The notes beneath the pieces are model-generated. The model made no database searches and had not been told where the DNA came from. It saw nothing but the letters and a program-made list of their open reading frames with translations. 64,000 nucleotides of DNA, taken from positions 734,253 to 798,252 of the forward strand of contig NW_019091462.1 in the NCBI RefSeq assembly GCF_001949145.1. The letters are read 5' to 3'. Shown piece after piece: positions 22,401 through 37,400 of the stretch (position 1 is the stretch's first letter; every line of letters begins with the position of its first letter). Made by a program: the position numbers and the translations under genes. The stretch is from Acanthaster planci. Lineage: Eukaryota > Echinodermata > Asteroidea > Valvatida > Acanthasteridae.

Positions 22401-25400
22401 CTTATCAAAATCTGCAGGAGGCGCGAGGGCAACGAACCAATGATTAAAGTAATATCAGAGTTCGTTATCAATGCACATCCACTAAACTTCTGCGGACGAT
22501 GACCTCCAGCCCGGGGATAGGCCTACGTTAGATACACCCCCATTAGGAATATTGTGTCAATGGATTGTATCTTTCACGCGACTGGGTTTTTCTGTTGGTG
22601 TGTAGACATTTTCTCCAGGCATGCACCGCAGGATTATTCATAGCTCCTAGGCATCACTTGTGATGAGAAAGATTCATATCTTATTTGTGGGTATCTGTAG
22701 ACGCTGTGGCTCTTTCAGTGTGCTTTTAAAAAAGATTCTCATCATGTCAAGGGCCAGTGCCGGTTAAGTCCGGTGTATTGTTATATATAGCCACAATAAC
22801 GCATATTGATTGTAGAGCATGTCCTTAACCGATTGCAACCTCTAGATTGTACAATCAAACAAATTGATTTAGCACAAAAAATGCAGAGAGAAATTATAGT
22901 AAGTACTATTTTAAGTGTGGAGTTTCTGGTTCTTTTTTATTATAAGAGATAGGAAAATCACTTGATGATGGGTGTATGAGATCGACCTTTGTCTGTACAG
23001 TGTAGAAATTCGATTGACATTACCTTGTAAACTTGCGGATTTAAATCTGTAACAGCATCAAATTTGGTATAGATGACGTTGAGAAGGTTGACAACGACCA
23101 TGGCATCAGTTGACTTGCGGTGACAAAAGTCAGCAAAACCAGCGATACCACTAAACATGATGGTTACCAACTCGTGTTTCTTTGCAGGCACCGGTCGTCG
23201 ATGGCGCAACTCCTGAGCTACTGTTGCCGGAAGAACCGAATACAGCAGCCTAAACATGTGCCGTGCGAAGCAAATAAAAAAAAAAGCTCAAGTGAAAGTT
23301 CTTAACTTAAAGTCATACTGGGGTATTGAATAAATCCTCGTTGTGCGTTCATTTATCAAGGTTTTTGTGATCCCCTGTAGTTGCCATTGAAAATACTGGG
23401 GGAAAGTTCATACTACTGTAGTGAGTAGTTTAAGCATCCTGATTTTTTTTTCGCGATTGACATCAACTGAATCCTGTTGCTGTGTGACTGTGGTTCCATT
23501 TCGGGTCACCTGTTGTTTATACACCTGCTTTTTGGAAAAATATTGCAGGGACCCACTGATAACCACTGACCCGACCCACCTGTCTGTCTTGCTCTTCTCA
23601 GTCTCCAATTCTCTGTATGTCTGCTGTAGTTTATCAGTTAGAATCTCCAGCTTCTGGGTCAGCTTGTACTCTGCCTCAAACTTCTCGGACTCCAAGACGA
23701 GGTCTCGTGTGGCGTCATGGAGGGGCACGTCACTTAGGTACATCTCACGCCTACGCAGATCGTCCAAATTGACTACGTGAGGCGAGCAGAGGAAGAGGAT
23801 CTCGTTGGAGGCCGAGATGTAGAGCATCTGCCCCTTGAGTTTCAGTCTGTGATTAGCCAGGGATTCACTGATGCCCTCCAGACCATGCTTTGTTTGGAGA
23901 ACGAAAATTGTGTTCAGATGGCTGAGGATCGATTTGAAGGCGAAGTCCATGTGAGGGCGCACCAAATTGAAAACGCTGGTTATGTCACATCGGTCTGAAC
24001 CCAGGCAGGGAAGCAGCCGTAAAACCGAGTTACCACACTGGTGGATGACCATATTTGAGTCGAACATGATGTGGAAGGGGAAGATGCGACAGAAGGTGGC
24101 TTGGCTGATTCTAGGCTCCGCTGAAAAGACACCCATAGTATTGTAGTCTTGACGCACAGTGGACTTATCTTCTTCCCGGCTCTTTTCCAAGATGGCAAAC
24201 TGAACATGGTCGCAGTCGTCACCTTTGGTCTTGATAATCTCTACGTCTACTTCGCCCTTGTGGAGTTTTTCGGAGACAGATTTAACAAGGCCCACCACGA
24301 TCCTCTCCAGGCCCGGTCGCTCGGAGTAGTAGTGTAGCACAAGGGCACCATCGCTTTCTCGCCTGCTGCACCTAAAGGAGGGTGCCCTCATGCCAGGGTA
24401 GATGGAGGCCAAGTGGTCATGGAGGGCATCCAGATTCTGCAGGAAGTCACGTGTGTTTGAGCCCAAGACAGTCAGAATGGTGTCGTAGCCAGATTCTTGG
24501 CAGAAGTCGAAGAACATCCTACCGAAGGCTTCCAACAGATCATTGGCACTGATGCCTATCACATAAAATCAAAGTTATTCGTTAACAAGGAATGTAGTTG
24601 GTTCTATAAACGGATTTAACCAGCGTCCAAAGGAATATGTTTTAAACAGCAACCAAGTCATTCCTCCTCACGTTTTGTGTTACTTTTACATAGATTTGCC
24701 TACATTTGTAATCACGTTTGTAATGCTACAAATAGTTCTAAAGGTTTCCATGAAAACAACTGACGTAAAGGAAGTCCGGATGTGCGAAAGTTAGCTTTAA
24801 GAGGTCCCACCCACATTGTTTGGTATGGTGCTGTGTTGGATTTAGTCCACTAGAAACCAAGATTCTTCCTGAAACTAGACTGAAGTGCTTCTAACTTTTC
24901 ATATAGCTTTCATTTCTTCGTCTAAGCTTGTTTGGACAAGCGTACGTGACACTGAAAAGTGACGTATCAAAGGTCATTAACTCTTGAACTGTTCACTCTA
25001 TTGGGATGAAAAAGTTGTATATTTTTGTGAGCATGCTTGAGAAGGCACCTGAACTTGGCATGGATGGAGAGTTGCACATGGCTACGGGCGACCATTTAGC
25101 TATGTTCCCAGGCTTTTTTTGCGTTGTTTTCCCGCATCTCTTTGTGGGCTGCACGGAATACAAAAGGTCACGTAGTTTGCTGATGTCCAAAGTGGGTTGA
25201 CACGCGTCTTATCTTACAAGCACCATAAAAAGATTGAACTCGGTGTATCGGGTTTGCTTTTTCCGTGTTACCGAGTATATCGAACGAATCTTCGCTGGTC
25301 AAATATAGTTTGAAACGCTTGGCTGACGGGCCTGCTGCGTCGGTACACTTTCTCAGGCTTTCAAAATCCGTCCAGGAAAAGACAAAATTGGGCAAATTTT

Positions 25401-28400
25401 CTTGAATGTCAGTCTATAGTGGAGCAAGATTCGTTATGGATGTCGTGATCTTAGTATAAAGGGATGGATTGACGTTTTGTGTGACACTTAGGAACCACAA
25501 GTATATACTATTTTAATTCGCTAGGAAACCAGTTATTTACTTCGGCTAGTAATGTTCTCGTCTGGCATTTATTATAGATCGGGACTAAAAGTCATTTGGA
25601 TATTACTTTCTTGTAAGACCCTTCTGAGACACAATTACTTTGAGATTTCACCTATTTTTTATTTTTATTATTTTTTGTAGAGTAGACTTTTTTGCTTATT
25701 TTCTTTGTTTAACTGTCAGTGTGTTCAGTAAACCAACACCATAATTAATCAGCAAGTGTTTTACAGAAAGTGTTTTTCATTAAAAAAAGACTGAAATCTT
25801 GGATCTGTTGTTGTGTAGGTGTCACAAGAACGCATGATGATTGCCTCATTTAATTTTAGCGTTATTCCCTTATTGCAAGGTAAAAGAGGAAAAGAAAAAG
25901 CGAAATGTAAGGAAAGAGCGACGAAAACTTGGTACACTGGGATTCTATAAATAGACTTGATTTTCACCTGTCAAGATGAATCATATCCAAGAGGATAATA
26001 TATCAAACAAAAAGACACTACCCTGTAGGAAGGAAATAGCCCCTGGTATCACTAATGAAGGCACTCAGGGGGTCTGCAAATATTGTTTATATGCCGCTCA
26101 TCTTACTCCCTCTCCTTCAGCAGGTGTGATGGCAGTTCAGAGGAAGTCGACACTATGTCCGAAATATTCAAAGACTCTTTCCTCCCAAGTGGTAATTTGT
26201 GGGAAGTCGTAATTTGTGACCTTGACAACTCAGGAGAAAGCCTCTTCATGTTGACAACCGTTTTTAGTAATTAAATTGTGTATAAAGTGCCTTATGACAA
26301 CTTCTCTGCTTTGGAAGAAGCCTTGAAGGAACCAAAAGAGGGCGCTATTCCAAAGAGCGCTTGTCAAATACGGGTTACTAAAGCAGGGCTTTAAACTCCC
26401 TGTTCACCCACAGCTATAATGTAGTGACTATAATTATGGTAATTGGATATTCGGAATGTGCACTGGTGCTTTGTGAGGATATTTTGTATCGAATTGTGTT
26501 TGGTATGTGCAGACGTATCCATGATCTAGAAATATAGCTTTGGTTCCTAAATTTGAAGACCAGAGTGATAATGCATCTGCGTTTGCACAGCCCTTGGGCG
26601 TTATTGCAAATAAGACAGCGACTTTGTTTCATGTGTTTTGGTTTTCTGTGTGTGTATATATTCGGTATCACTCATTGATTTTTTCCATCAATGAAAATTA
26701 ATTCAGAGAAGTATTTCATCATCAGTTTCCGCAATCGATATGAAGAGGGATCACATTTCCAGTGGCTGAGATAATTTTTCGGTCATGGCCAGAGAATTAC
26801 AGCATTAACTAGCCGGGCTTTGCTTGTCACGATACACTCTCTAACTACGCTTTAACAATCGTATGTGATCTCTGTCCGGGTTTCTTCGACTACCTCATTC
26901 GTCCTTTCCTTTTCAGTGCTCGATTCACAGCAGTTGCATGTCACCACTGAATATTGGAACCGGGGATTAAGGAATTAGACTGATGAAATTAGATTTTCCC
27001 CACATTTTATGAGAGGAATCATGGATCGTAGAGGGCTGCGTTGAAATTGATTTACCAGCATTTTATCGCAAGCAGATACCAATGTTTTCAGAATACTGTG
27101 TTTTAAAGTCATGCTTGGAACTTTCAGCAATTGACAGTGACATTGAGGCTGCTGCAGGTACAGTAAAGACAATATATCCCAGTTTTTGTATGTTATTGTT
27201 ATCGTTTTCACGAAGGGACAGGCGTGTCCAAATGTAAATTGTTCAATTTCTAATTTTTTTCACTCTTTTGCTTTAAAACATCGTACTCTGCCATTTTGAC
27301 ATATTTCCCTGAGCATTGATTTCAAAATTACATCAATGATACCAGGGGCAGGCATCTCGAAACTCGATTTTGTGTTTTCACGAAGAGTCCAAACATGTCT
27401 GCCCCTTGAACACGTACGAAACTTATTACCCAGAAGGCATAAATTTAAAGTAGGTCGATCGAGATTTTCATTTTCATGAAGGGACGGCATCTTGATTACA
27501 TTTCCAGCTGTGTGTGCGTAAACATGTGCGTCCCTCCCTATGGGAAAATATTAAAAGACGAGTGTATAATAGGAGAATTGAAATGTTCGTGGGTCTTTTT
27601 GTTTGTTTGTTGGGGTGTTTGTTTGTTTGTTTTTGTTTTGATTTTTTTTGGGGGGGGGTTAAGGGGATAGGCATCTTACTGATTAATTTTGGCCAATTAA
27701 CCACTGTGTTTATTCTAATTACTGGTTCGTTTACTGGGTTAAAGTTTACCTTTCAAAGAACCATGTAAAGGTTTCCCCACTGCATCAAGTTGTTGCAAAG
27801 TTCTGTACGAGTTTTTGTAGTTTCAAAATGGGAGAAACTTTTCGAAAACTGTTTTTTTTATCTGCAGAATCCACATATCATCCCATCGTTAAACCGGTTG
27901 CGTGTTATGCATGGAACCAAATACCTCTTTATCACCTGCTTGCATCTCATTTCTCCTTTAGTTGTATAAAATACGCGGTTCTTGCTTTATTTTTCTTCAG
28001 TAGTGTTGTCTTTGACCAAAGACTTTATTTTCATCCACGGTCGCTCATGCGTCCCTGGATGGCAGCGGTCTGGTGGATTAATCTCGCCATTAATTGGTCT
28101 GTCATATTATTTCTACTGGAAGACCTTGTGTAAAGATACCCAGGGCTGCAACCATTTGTAACAAATGTATTTGGCGATTTTTTTATATCTACGTTATGTT
28201 TAATTAAGGATAGATGAAGGTTGGTTGCGACTGAAGATGCTACCATTAAACACGAAGTTTATCTTCAACATGGCAAGTGTGATGTTCAGGACAGTTAAAC
28301 TTTGACGTGGCCTTTCTTTTAATCTTTTCTAGACATTCAATATATTTACTAAAACACAACCTTAAATGTGGAAACCGAATGATTTTTAAATGTTTAAGTG

Positions 28401-31400
28401 CACGAAGAAAAAATCGATGGGTCCATGTATTGTCAAAAACGTGGATGAAATAAATGAACGATGGTGCTACCAACAACCAAATGGATTCACCCGGTTTTTG
28501 GTGTCACCGCCATAATAATATTAATTACCCAGTAGCTACGGGGTATGGTGCAGCTGCTCAAATACCGGCCAAACTGATAAACCTACAGGAAAGGACCTGT
28601 ACAATTCTTTTGCTTCTAGTGAACCCCCCTCTAGAGCAGAGGACACTTAACGTTGGCGGGAAAATGACTGCTGTATTTGCAGACGGAAGTCCCTGCGCGA
28701 TATTCACGTCATTCGGCACTTACCTCTGCTTCTTACAAGGCAATAATTCTGGGAAGTTCTCGTATCAAATTGCCCCTCTAACAATTATTACATGACGGCA
28801 TAAGGAGCTTTGCTTCAATCACGATTGTGTAGTTTTCGTTGGATGGACATTGGAATTCTTACATATGTATGTTAATAGTTTCTTTCAAAACGATTTTTCG
28901 AATGAACATTTTAAATGTTGGAAGTCATTTCTTAAAAAAATGGTGCTCTGATTTTACTTTCTTATTTTCATAATTACTGTAGGCCTATATTATGTTCAGT
29001 TTTGTACTGCATTCTTGAGCGAATGGAACGATGCCCTGCCTTCTAGTTCAAACACAAATATTATGTTTTACAGTGCAAATACAGTGTATACTCAACCAAG
29101 TCCAGGAATAACTCCAAACAAAAACACCCCCGAGTGGGGAGAGTTGAGTCAAAAATGGATTTTCGTTTGCACGGCGGCACACTTTGGTTGGGCTTATTGT
29201 TTCGCGCTTGCAGACCAGAAGTATTTCCATAAAGTATTTTGCAATGACCGTGAGGGACATGGCGTGCAGAAAAACGAAGGGAAAGTGACAGGGGAGCGGA
29301 GAGCTACGGTTGGGCATCACGCCCGGATAAACCTCTAAATCGACCCGTTCACTCACTGCTCTTCATCAAAACCACAGCTGTATTTAAAGCCCTCCCCATC
29401 CTTCTTGGCAAATGTGCCATCGCCATGTCTCAAGTAGGATCAGACAAAGATGAGGGGCCTGTCAAAGACGGGAGATGTCTTAAATCGCTTGACGGAAGTT
29501 GATGGTACATGTATAACGCCTTAATTGGAAGGTGTGTTAGAAAGTGGATAGTGAACAATTACCCTCGGGACATTCAGTTCATTTTTGACGGGCGTGTGAT
29601 AATTTTAAAATGTTTTCTTCAGATAGCAGAGGCGTACAGTAACGATTTTGTTTTGGTTGACTGTGTCACTGAAGTATTATTGATTCCGTAGAATAAAATT
29701 ACTGTCTTAAAGTGTTTTTACTTGAAGTTAAATGCGCGTCTCTTACAACAAAAACTCACTTTGAGTGACTTTTGTGTAATTGCTGAAAGCAAGAACCAAG
29801 ATAAATTCTTCATTCGTCATTATTGTTACATTTTGTATAGACATCCTATGCATGAGCATTTTGCATAAAGGAACATTTTTATCACTCTATAAGACAGGGA
29901 TTTTTTGTTTGCTAAAACTGCTTGTGACGTACAGTTATCCATCTTATTGTTTCATTTTAGTTCAGTGAAATTTTAATTTGATATTTTAATCATTAAGTTA
30001 TTGTTTGATTATAGGAGTCACGTCAGGTTTAATTGGTCTTATTTGTTAATTAGTGTTGTTTTATTGACGTGCTAGTTTGCAGACGGCTGAAGACGTACTT
30101 GAAAACTCCAGAATTTGGTTTGTTGGCTATTTGGATATATTTGTAGTAGACTGTTGTTTAGTTGTCGGGCTTCTTTGCGAGTTTCGTGTTGTCTTGTGAT
30201 GACTGTCAGACATTGCACTATTGACCCTTGATGAGACCATATCTCTACGAGGAGACACTGGCTGCCTCGTTTATGAGTGCCCAGTTGCATTGTTATTTTC
30301 ATGGTCGTTTAAGCGAGGAAACGCGCCGTCTGGTTATTTGTCTGATCGCGTTTGTCCTTACTCATTGCTTCTCGCCCGTATATTTGCTTTGTCTTCACGG
30401 ATCTTCCCATCATCTCAGTAACATCCTCCTGATTAGATACAACAGCCCCTGATTAGGGCTGCCCTTGGCTGACCAGAAGTGACGTGATTGATTGCGAATC
30501 CTTCGTCTCAGATGCGGGGATGTTGTACCGTGAGACCATCAAATTAAATCGAGGCGGTGGCGTTATAATGGTACCTGGGCTTTTATTAGCCTCTTAGACC
30601 CTGCATGGGTTGTATTGGAACACATTTTCCATTTGACCGCAGTGCGTGGGACTTAATGTGGAAAATAACGTTTTCCACAACTATTTTTGAAAGTTGGACA
30701 TGGAATTACGGCTAGTAGCTTGTTTTTCTCGGCGAATTTCCAATAATCTCGGAAACTTCATATAGTACACAATATCAGCTGTAAACAATCCAGTAATAAT
30801 GAGCATCTTCGCTTGCAACCTTTTTGTTGAGAGTTTGTTTTGCTAACAGCGTTGAAGTATAATGGAATCGAAATGGAATTGCCGCCTGATCCGATTAGAA
30901 TTCGGGGCCTTCATTGTTGATATCAGTCAACAGTACCGCAGTTTCAAATAGTGGCGCACTCAGACGTAAGGAAGTGAACGTTCGTAATGATAAAACAACA
31001 TGAGTTGTGCACAGATCGATTAGTGTATGCCTATAGCTCAGAGAGTCAACACTCCACCGCGTGTCGTGTTTGTTGAAAGCTTTATACAATTCATATAGGA
31101 TTGGCACAGTGTACTACCAGTGTACTGTACTTATACTTCGGGCTATTAGTAATTTGCGAAGTACCCAGGTCATTGACATTTCAACCAGCATAGCATTCGA
31201 CATTATAACCTCTGAGTAGTTTGAATATAAGTAAAAATGACTCGAAATCAACGGCCTGCTTCGTTGGTTTTCATATTTGTGAAGGTATTTCATGTATCGT
31301 AAAAGCGGTGTATTTATTTTGGTTGGAAACATGCAACGTCTATGAATACTGCTAGTTACTACATGTGCATGATGCCATCAATAATAAAAGTTCAAGTGAA

Positions 31401-34400
31401 ATGCTTCAACTCACCCCCATTCACAGAGGTAAAACCATTTTCCTTATCTGTTGTGAGTATAACGGCTAGGGCCATACACGTGGCAAAGCACCCACATGCA
31501 TATCCCAACTCTAAGAAAACGTTAGATAATACTTCACCGAGGACATTAACAGCAGCTGTCACCAGGTCGTATGTCTTCATGTCATCGTAGACCATGCGGG
31601 TTAAGAAGTGCCCGTCAACATCAACCGCCGCCTCTTTTCTGTTAGTATGAAATGTTTGAAACGGACAGTGATTAATGAGTGCAGGTAGCGCCAAATTTCA
31701 GTAATTAGACGCCTTAAACTAGCTTTATGCATCACGCTGGATGGCAACTTCCTGATTTTGATTTTCATTGTATATTATGTACATAGTGTTATGCATATTA
31801 TTCAAACTTATAATGTCTTTACTTCATTCTCCCATCCGTGTGCTTAGCATCGACGTCTTTTAAGGAGATGACCGTGGATCATCAACTTATAGGAAATCTG
31901 TCCTATCATGTTAATGATATACTTTTGACAGGGCAAATACTTAAGGCCAGAAATGCTGTCGAATTAGAATGATTGGCATATGTAATTATTTACTAGGGTA
32001 GCTGAACTTTGCTGGCGAATATCTCCTTCCAAGAGCCTCGTTTCGATAGGCCCAAAATCCAAATATAAGTTTTCCTTCTTTCCAAGCTGTCATTTGATCG
32101 ACTCTCTGAGCACACCCCAGGGGAGAGCATGAATACGATGTGTGAGCATGTTTGAATGATGTGCAAATACCATCGGGCTGTGGAAATCTCACGGTACTTG
32201 AAAATAACAAACCCCTCCGTCCTTGTATATTTTGGCCAGTTGTGCATCTTTGCGCGGTGCAATTCGTGTACAATAGTTCTGTAAAATGTCAGGTGGGTAG
32301 GGTTTCCTCACCCATTTTCCCCAAACGCTGTACTTGACTATTTTAATGAGAAAGTAGACAGTTTGAGGTGAAAAAAATTGTTTTCATTACTTTCCAGTCT
32401 TGTGGTGAATTTAACACGCCTGCTTGATGTGTAATGTCGTAGATTATATAAGCGGTAAAGACTTACATTTTAGCACTTTTTCATATCTTTTCGGAAATGT
32501 TAACAAGGTTATATAACATATATGTAATGAATTTTGTTTCTTGTACCGACGAATTTTATCCTACTTTGTTGTATGGAGTTGGTTGTTTCCTGCCGTACAG
32601 AAGCTCGACTTGTCTTCAAAACACGACTTGTGAAGATATTGAGATAACCCTTTATTTAGGGGCCTGTGCAAGTGGCACAATAAGATGGCCCGAAACCCTT
32701 TGAATATTTCTGGAACCTTCTATGAAAAATGAATCCACCTCGAAGGCTGCTCTCATAATGCACGTGAGATATAAGGACGGTTGGGGATAAAGATGGTGAA
32801 AGCCACATATATAGCAAGGCTCAGCATAGATCCAAAGATGCAACCCATAAGCCAAGAGAGGACCAATACATCTTTGATTGAAGTTCAGCAATCATGCATG
32901 TTTCAAGTGTCATCTTAGATATCATCCATATCAAGACACGCGTCTCATCAGTGGGGCGAGTCTGTTCCCAGCGCGCTGTGATTAAGACAGCGCCGAGTAG
33001 CATCCCTGTACTTATGATGATGATGTAGGCTTCTTCCAGGGCTAATAATCACAGCGCTGATTGAAGGCGAGGAACCTCTGACGTCACTCGAGAGAGTTAG
33101 AGATGTAGGGAGTTCATTCCCTTAACTGACTACAGGTGCGCTTGATAGATGGGTGCAGTAATCGATCGGGACTCCGTGCGATGTGGGAATGAATCAGGTG
33201 GATGATAGCGGAGTAATTCCCTGCTCATGGCCTTGTTTAGTGCTGTATAGCTGACCGCTTAAATTATCCCCTGACGGGCAGAAGGTACTTTAACTCATGT
33301 TTCCAGTTGGCTGGAAACGCCTGCATGATTCTCGCAAAAATTAGCATTTTCCCCTAGAGGAAAAGATACCCTTTTGAAGCTTTAATGATCACACCATAAA
33401 GTGTATAGATTCAGTGTTTCATTCATACAGGCTGAAAGGGATGTTTTTGATAATGTCAGTCTCTCAGTGATTTTGCCCACACATTTCCCTTTAATGAACT
33501 AGAACTGTTGAGAGCAGTGATCTTAACGGTTCAGTTTTGTCACGATCCAGCGTTTTGTTTTTGTTTGTTTTATGTTTTATTTTCATGCGCGTGAGATTTG
33601 CATTTAGTAAGAGCACCTCGCATCCACATCTCAGCCTGGTATAGATTGTACTGATAAACAAGTCTTTGGGTTGAGTGTCATCCGAATAACTTCGGCATTT
33701 TGACTAGAGACTCGTCAAATTAATCTGCATCTAAACACAAACATTTTCTTTGGATTCCAACTTCCCCTTTAAAGAACTCGAGATCCCCCCGTCTATCAGC
33801 TTCTGTGGGTATTGTTCCATCAGCGATTCCCCCAATGTCGTTCCGTCACAGATGCCCTGTTCAGCAAAACTAGGGAATTAAAACTTGAGATTAAAGACAC
33901 TCACTGATGCGCTTCAGAGAGGAGATAAAGTCTAAGGCCCTAGCCGTAGGCATCGCCGGGGTTTCCAGTCGTAATTACCGAGCCGCAGTTGCATCACGCG
34001 GGGATCGTTCCCTCTCTGGCGAGGGGAACCCATGGGTCTCGACGGGGTTATTACTGGCCAACCAGGCACTTCAAGTCCGGGGGCATTAGGAAAATTAATT
34101 TACATGTTCACTGTCTCGACGAATGGGGAAAAACAATCGCAAGACGCGCGGATCACCTGTCTTTGTTTTCGAGATGAGCTCAACATTTTGCCACGGGGAT
34201 GTGTGTTTTTTCATGCAGTAGTGATACCTTTTAATTGCAGTTTCTGAATAAAGGATATAATTTCTCAATCTTCATGTAATTAAACGAATACAAAGTGTCA
34301 CGTGGGATTTTTAAAATCAGAATTTTGACAAATAAATCTGAATTATGACAGTTATTGAGATGGGCAACTTATTGTAGAACAATGATAGTAACGCAAGATA

Positions 34401-37400
34401 AAAACCTTAAACCTCAACCGACTAAAGGCAGGAAAGCCCACTCTTGAGAATTGAAATAACGAGTTTGTCCCTTTGCTGGATCTCCAAAGCCGGATGTTAC
34501 TGTTTTTAATCATTCTGATCGGGAAATCTTAAAGATAAATCATCTTAAGCTGTCGCCAGTTTTTCCACCTTGAATTATTTAAAATCGGCTATGATAATTA
34601 TTGATTGTAGACTTTTGATCTCTGTCTGGGTCCTTGAAATGTCTTGGTGATTTTTTGCCCGGCTGTGTGGTGTCGTTTCTTAAATGGAACTTCAACAGCA
34701 GCAGGACAAGCAACCTTGTGAATTGAAGACACTCAAAGACCAGAAGATCATCAATGGAATCAATTTCATGAAAGCGACATGCCGCCATACTTGTGATGCG
34801 GCGTAAAGCCTGGGAAGGTACCAGAACCCTTTCGGCAATATTCATGAAAACTGAGACATTTCCCCCTTCGAGAACTTCGTGGACAAGTACAAAAAAGTAT
34901 CAGTCACCGTGAAAGACTCTGACAACCTAGAGGGTCTAGCACGAATCGATGGCACAGCACGGAAAGGCGCAGACCCTTCTTGGACGACGAGGTGCCTCGG
35001 GCGCTTCAAGCGCGGAAGCGATACTCTACGGACATGCACGCTTGGCTGCGGGCGGTCCATTCTGTTGCAAGTTGACAAATTTTTGTCGGATGTGAATTTG
35101 CAGGGGGATTTGCCCTTTCGCTGGCCTGTACTGAGGAAGAGAATGTCGACAGAGTCACGTAGACTCACAGCAATGCAACACAAGTGTGTCTCTTCGAAAA
35201 GTTTGAAATATCTTTTCGATGTTCCAGTGTGAATACATGTATATTGGGGATTGGGCTTTTGTACATTTGGAATGGCAAAAGCAAAAATCAGGGGACCAAC
35301 TTCGTCATCATCACTGCAAGGATGAGCTGGAGTGCGTGTAATATTTGGGCTTAACCCAGGCATTGACATCTCATCTTCTTTGACATTATTATTATTGCCC
35401 GTCTATAACGTGGAACACTTAACATCTGTGACTTTATTTTCGGTGGTACTCCTACAGACTGTGATCCTAGTAGATACCAAGACTCAACGCCATACACTTT
35501 CAGGAATGTGAAGAGTCGTCCGCAATAAATCATCATCTTGACTTGTACTTGTGACAATGAGATGTACTCTGACATTTAAAAAAATTCACACTTGTCTCGG
35601 TCGAGTAGAAGAGTTTAGAAACGCCACAGCTGGGCCGACTCCTCACTCCACGTTGACTCAACGGGGAGGTGAAGGAAGATAAGCCAACGTCACGTTGGGT
35701 TGCTTACTGGACACAAGAAATAGGCTATTGTATTATGAATGGTTGAAGTGCTCTACCCGGAAGTCTGGAAAACACAAAATACGACTCGGGAGAGAATTGC
35801 ATGTACTTAACCGTTCGTTGATTTAAAAGGCTAAGCTGCCTTGTTTGGCAGCACAGATCCTGGTTTGTGTACATCGCTGTTGTAGAGGTGTAGACATCAA
35901 ACAAGATCTAGGGTGACTATACAGCACACGGCATATAAGGGGACAGTTACGGTTAACCGTGTTATGTATGCCATGTCGTCACAGATATGACCTACTTAAT
36001 AGAAAGCATGTCCTACTTTAGTGCCACCGAGTTCGGAACCAATGCATCGTTATGTCTTTTATTCAAAGCTTGTCTTCTGGGGAACTGCATCTGTAATCAA
36101 TGCCCAGACCTATATCTTTTTATCCTACTTAGGCGATCTACCGTCTATACTGCCAATAAAGCTGTGCATTGAGTCAGTCGCCCAGGGTTTAGCTCCTTCA
36201 AGAATCCATATGGATGTCTGGAAGATGCTTTCTAATCAGAAAGACGAAATTCGAAACCATTCGCAGATATTTGCTATTGAGAGATGCACGACTATAAGAG
36301 TGAGGCGGGTGAATGTCAGCCCACACATGGTATCGTTTTGAAGCTTGTTATGACCCCACTTTTCTGTCGGAAGAGGGTTTTAAAATCGGTATACTATAAG
36401 ACATACATTTTCAAATTTGAATGTAGTAAACATTGGTATGAAAGGCGCGCTTAGAAATTCCTGTGAGTACCAGTTTAAGACAATGCACCTTTAAAATCAA
36501 GGAAAATGTTTCTACACCATGACAAGATGGCAGCAGAACCCATGAATGGAAGTACTTCAAAGGACCACTCTCACAATTTCCGTTTTAAGCGCAAAAGGTC
36601 AGAAAGAGAGAGACAAAACGACGAGCATGTTTTCATTTTAACGTCTTGATGGAGCCATTGAGTCAATCGCCGAAGCCCGTTTGTCTGGAAAAAAAAACCC
36701 ACTTGAGCACATCAGAGCGTAAACACGGACACTCTGGAATTTGTCTAGAACTGGCTGACCTTAAACTGTAATCTGCTGAAAGATTGATATCTCCATATCC
36801 CGAAATCGTCAGAACGAGTCTGCTGTATATTATGTGCTGTATATTATCGTGCTTTTGATTAACAGTTGAACTTGACATTGAGGATAGGGTATGCAGATTG
36901 ATGCAAAACGAAAGTTGAATATTAAAAATAGAAAATCTTGAAGAGAAAGTATTTGCACACAAGAAGAGTGTTTCCTGAGATGCCTATTTCTAAATCATCA
37001 ACAGAGTCCAGATCAAACATCTTTGGTTTACGGCCGTGAATCTTCTCAAAATAGAATCAATTTATTTGAAGAGGTTTTCTTAAAACTGAAATTGAAAGAT
37101 TTATTTTTTGTCATTTTTCCAGCCTTTAATTAAACACATGTTATTGTTGTTTTGCTTTGATTAAAAACACAGGGACATTAGAATCACGTGTGTAAAAAGA
37201 CGTAATGAAAAAAATGATAAAAAGGCTGCTCAAATGTCAAGGAGGTATGATACACATTTGTTTGAACTGTTAATAGTGACTTGTTTTATTACTTCTGTAG
37301 GAGATACTCCATTGCCCATTCAAATTTGTGCATTGTTCATTGTTGCTCATACGCCACTACCAAACTACTTGTACATGTAAAACAAATTGAATGTGGGGGA

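Noticed and set aside
23408-23579. Extension of the beta exon 4 reading frame past 23580
   Set aside because: A GTGGGT donor at 23579 and correct phase to exon 5 show that this is intron, although it stays open to 23408.
27828-28133. 101-codon plus-strand hydrophobic frame in GUCY1B1 intron 3
   Set aside because: Hydrophobicity follows from T-rich sequence. No start context, neighbouring exon or family motif.
28454-29338. Two plus-strand frames of 113 and 107 codons in GUCY1B1 intron 3
   Set aside because: No motif in either, and the second has an equal-sized frame on the opposite strand, as expected from composition.
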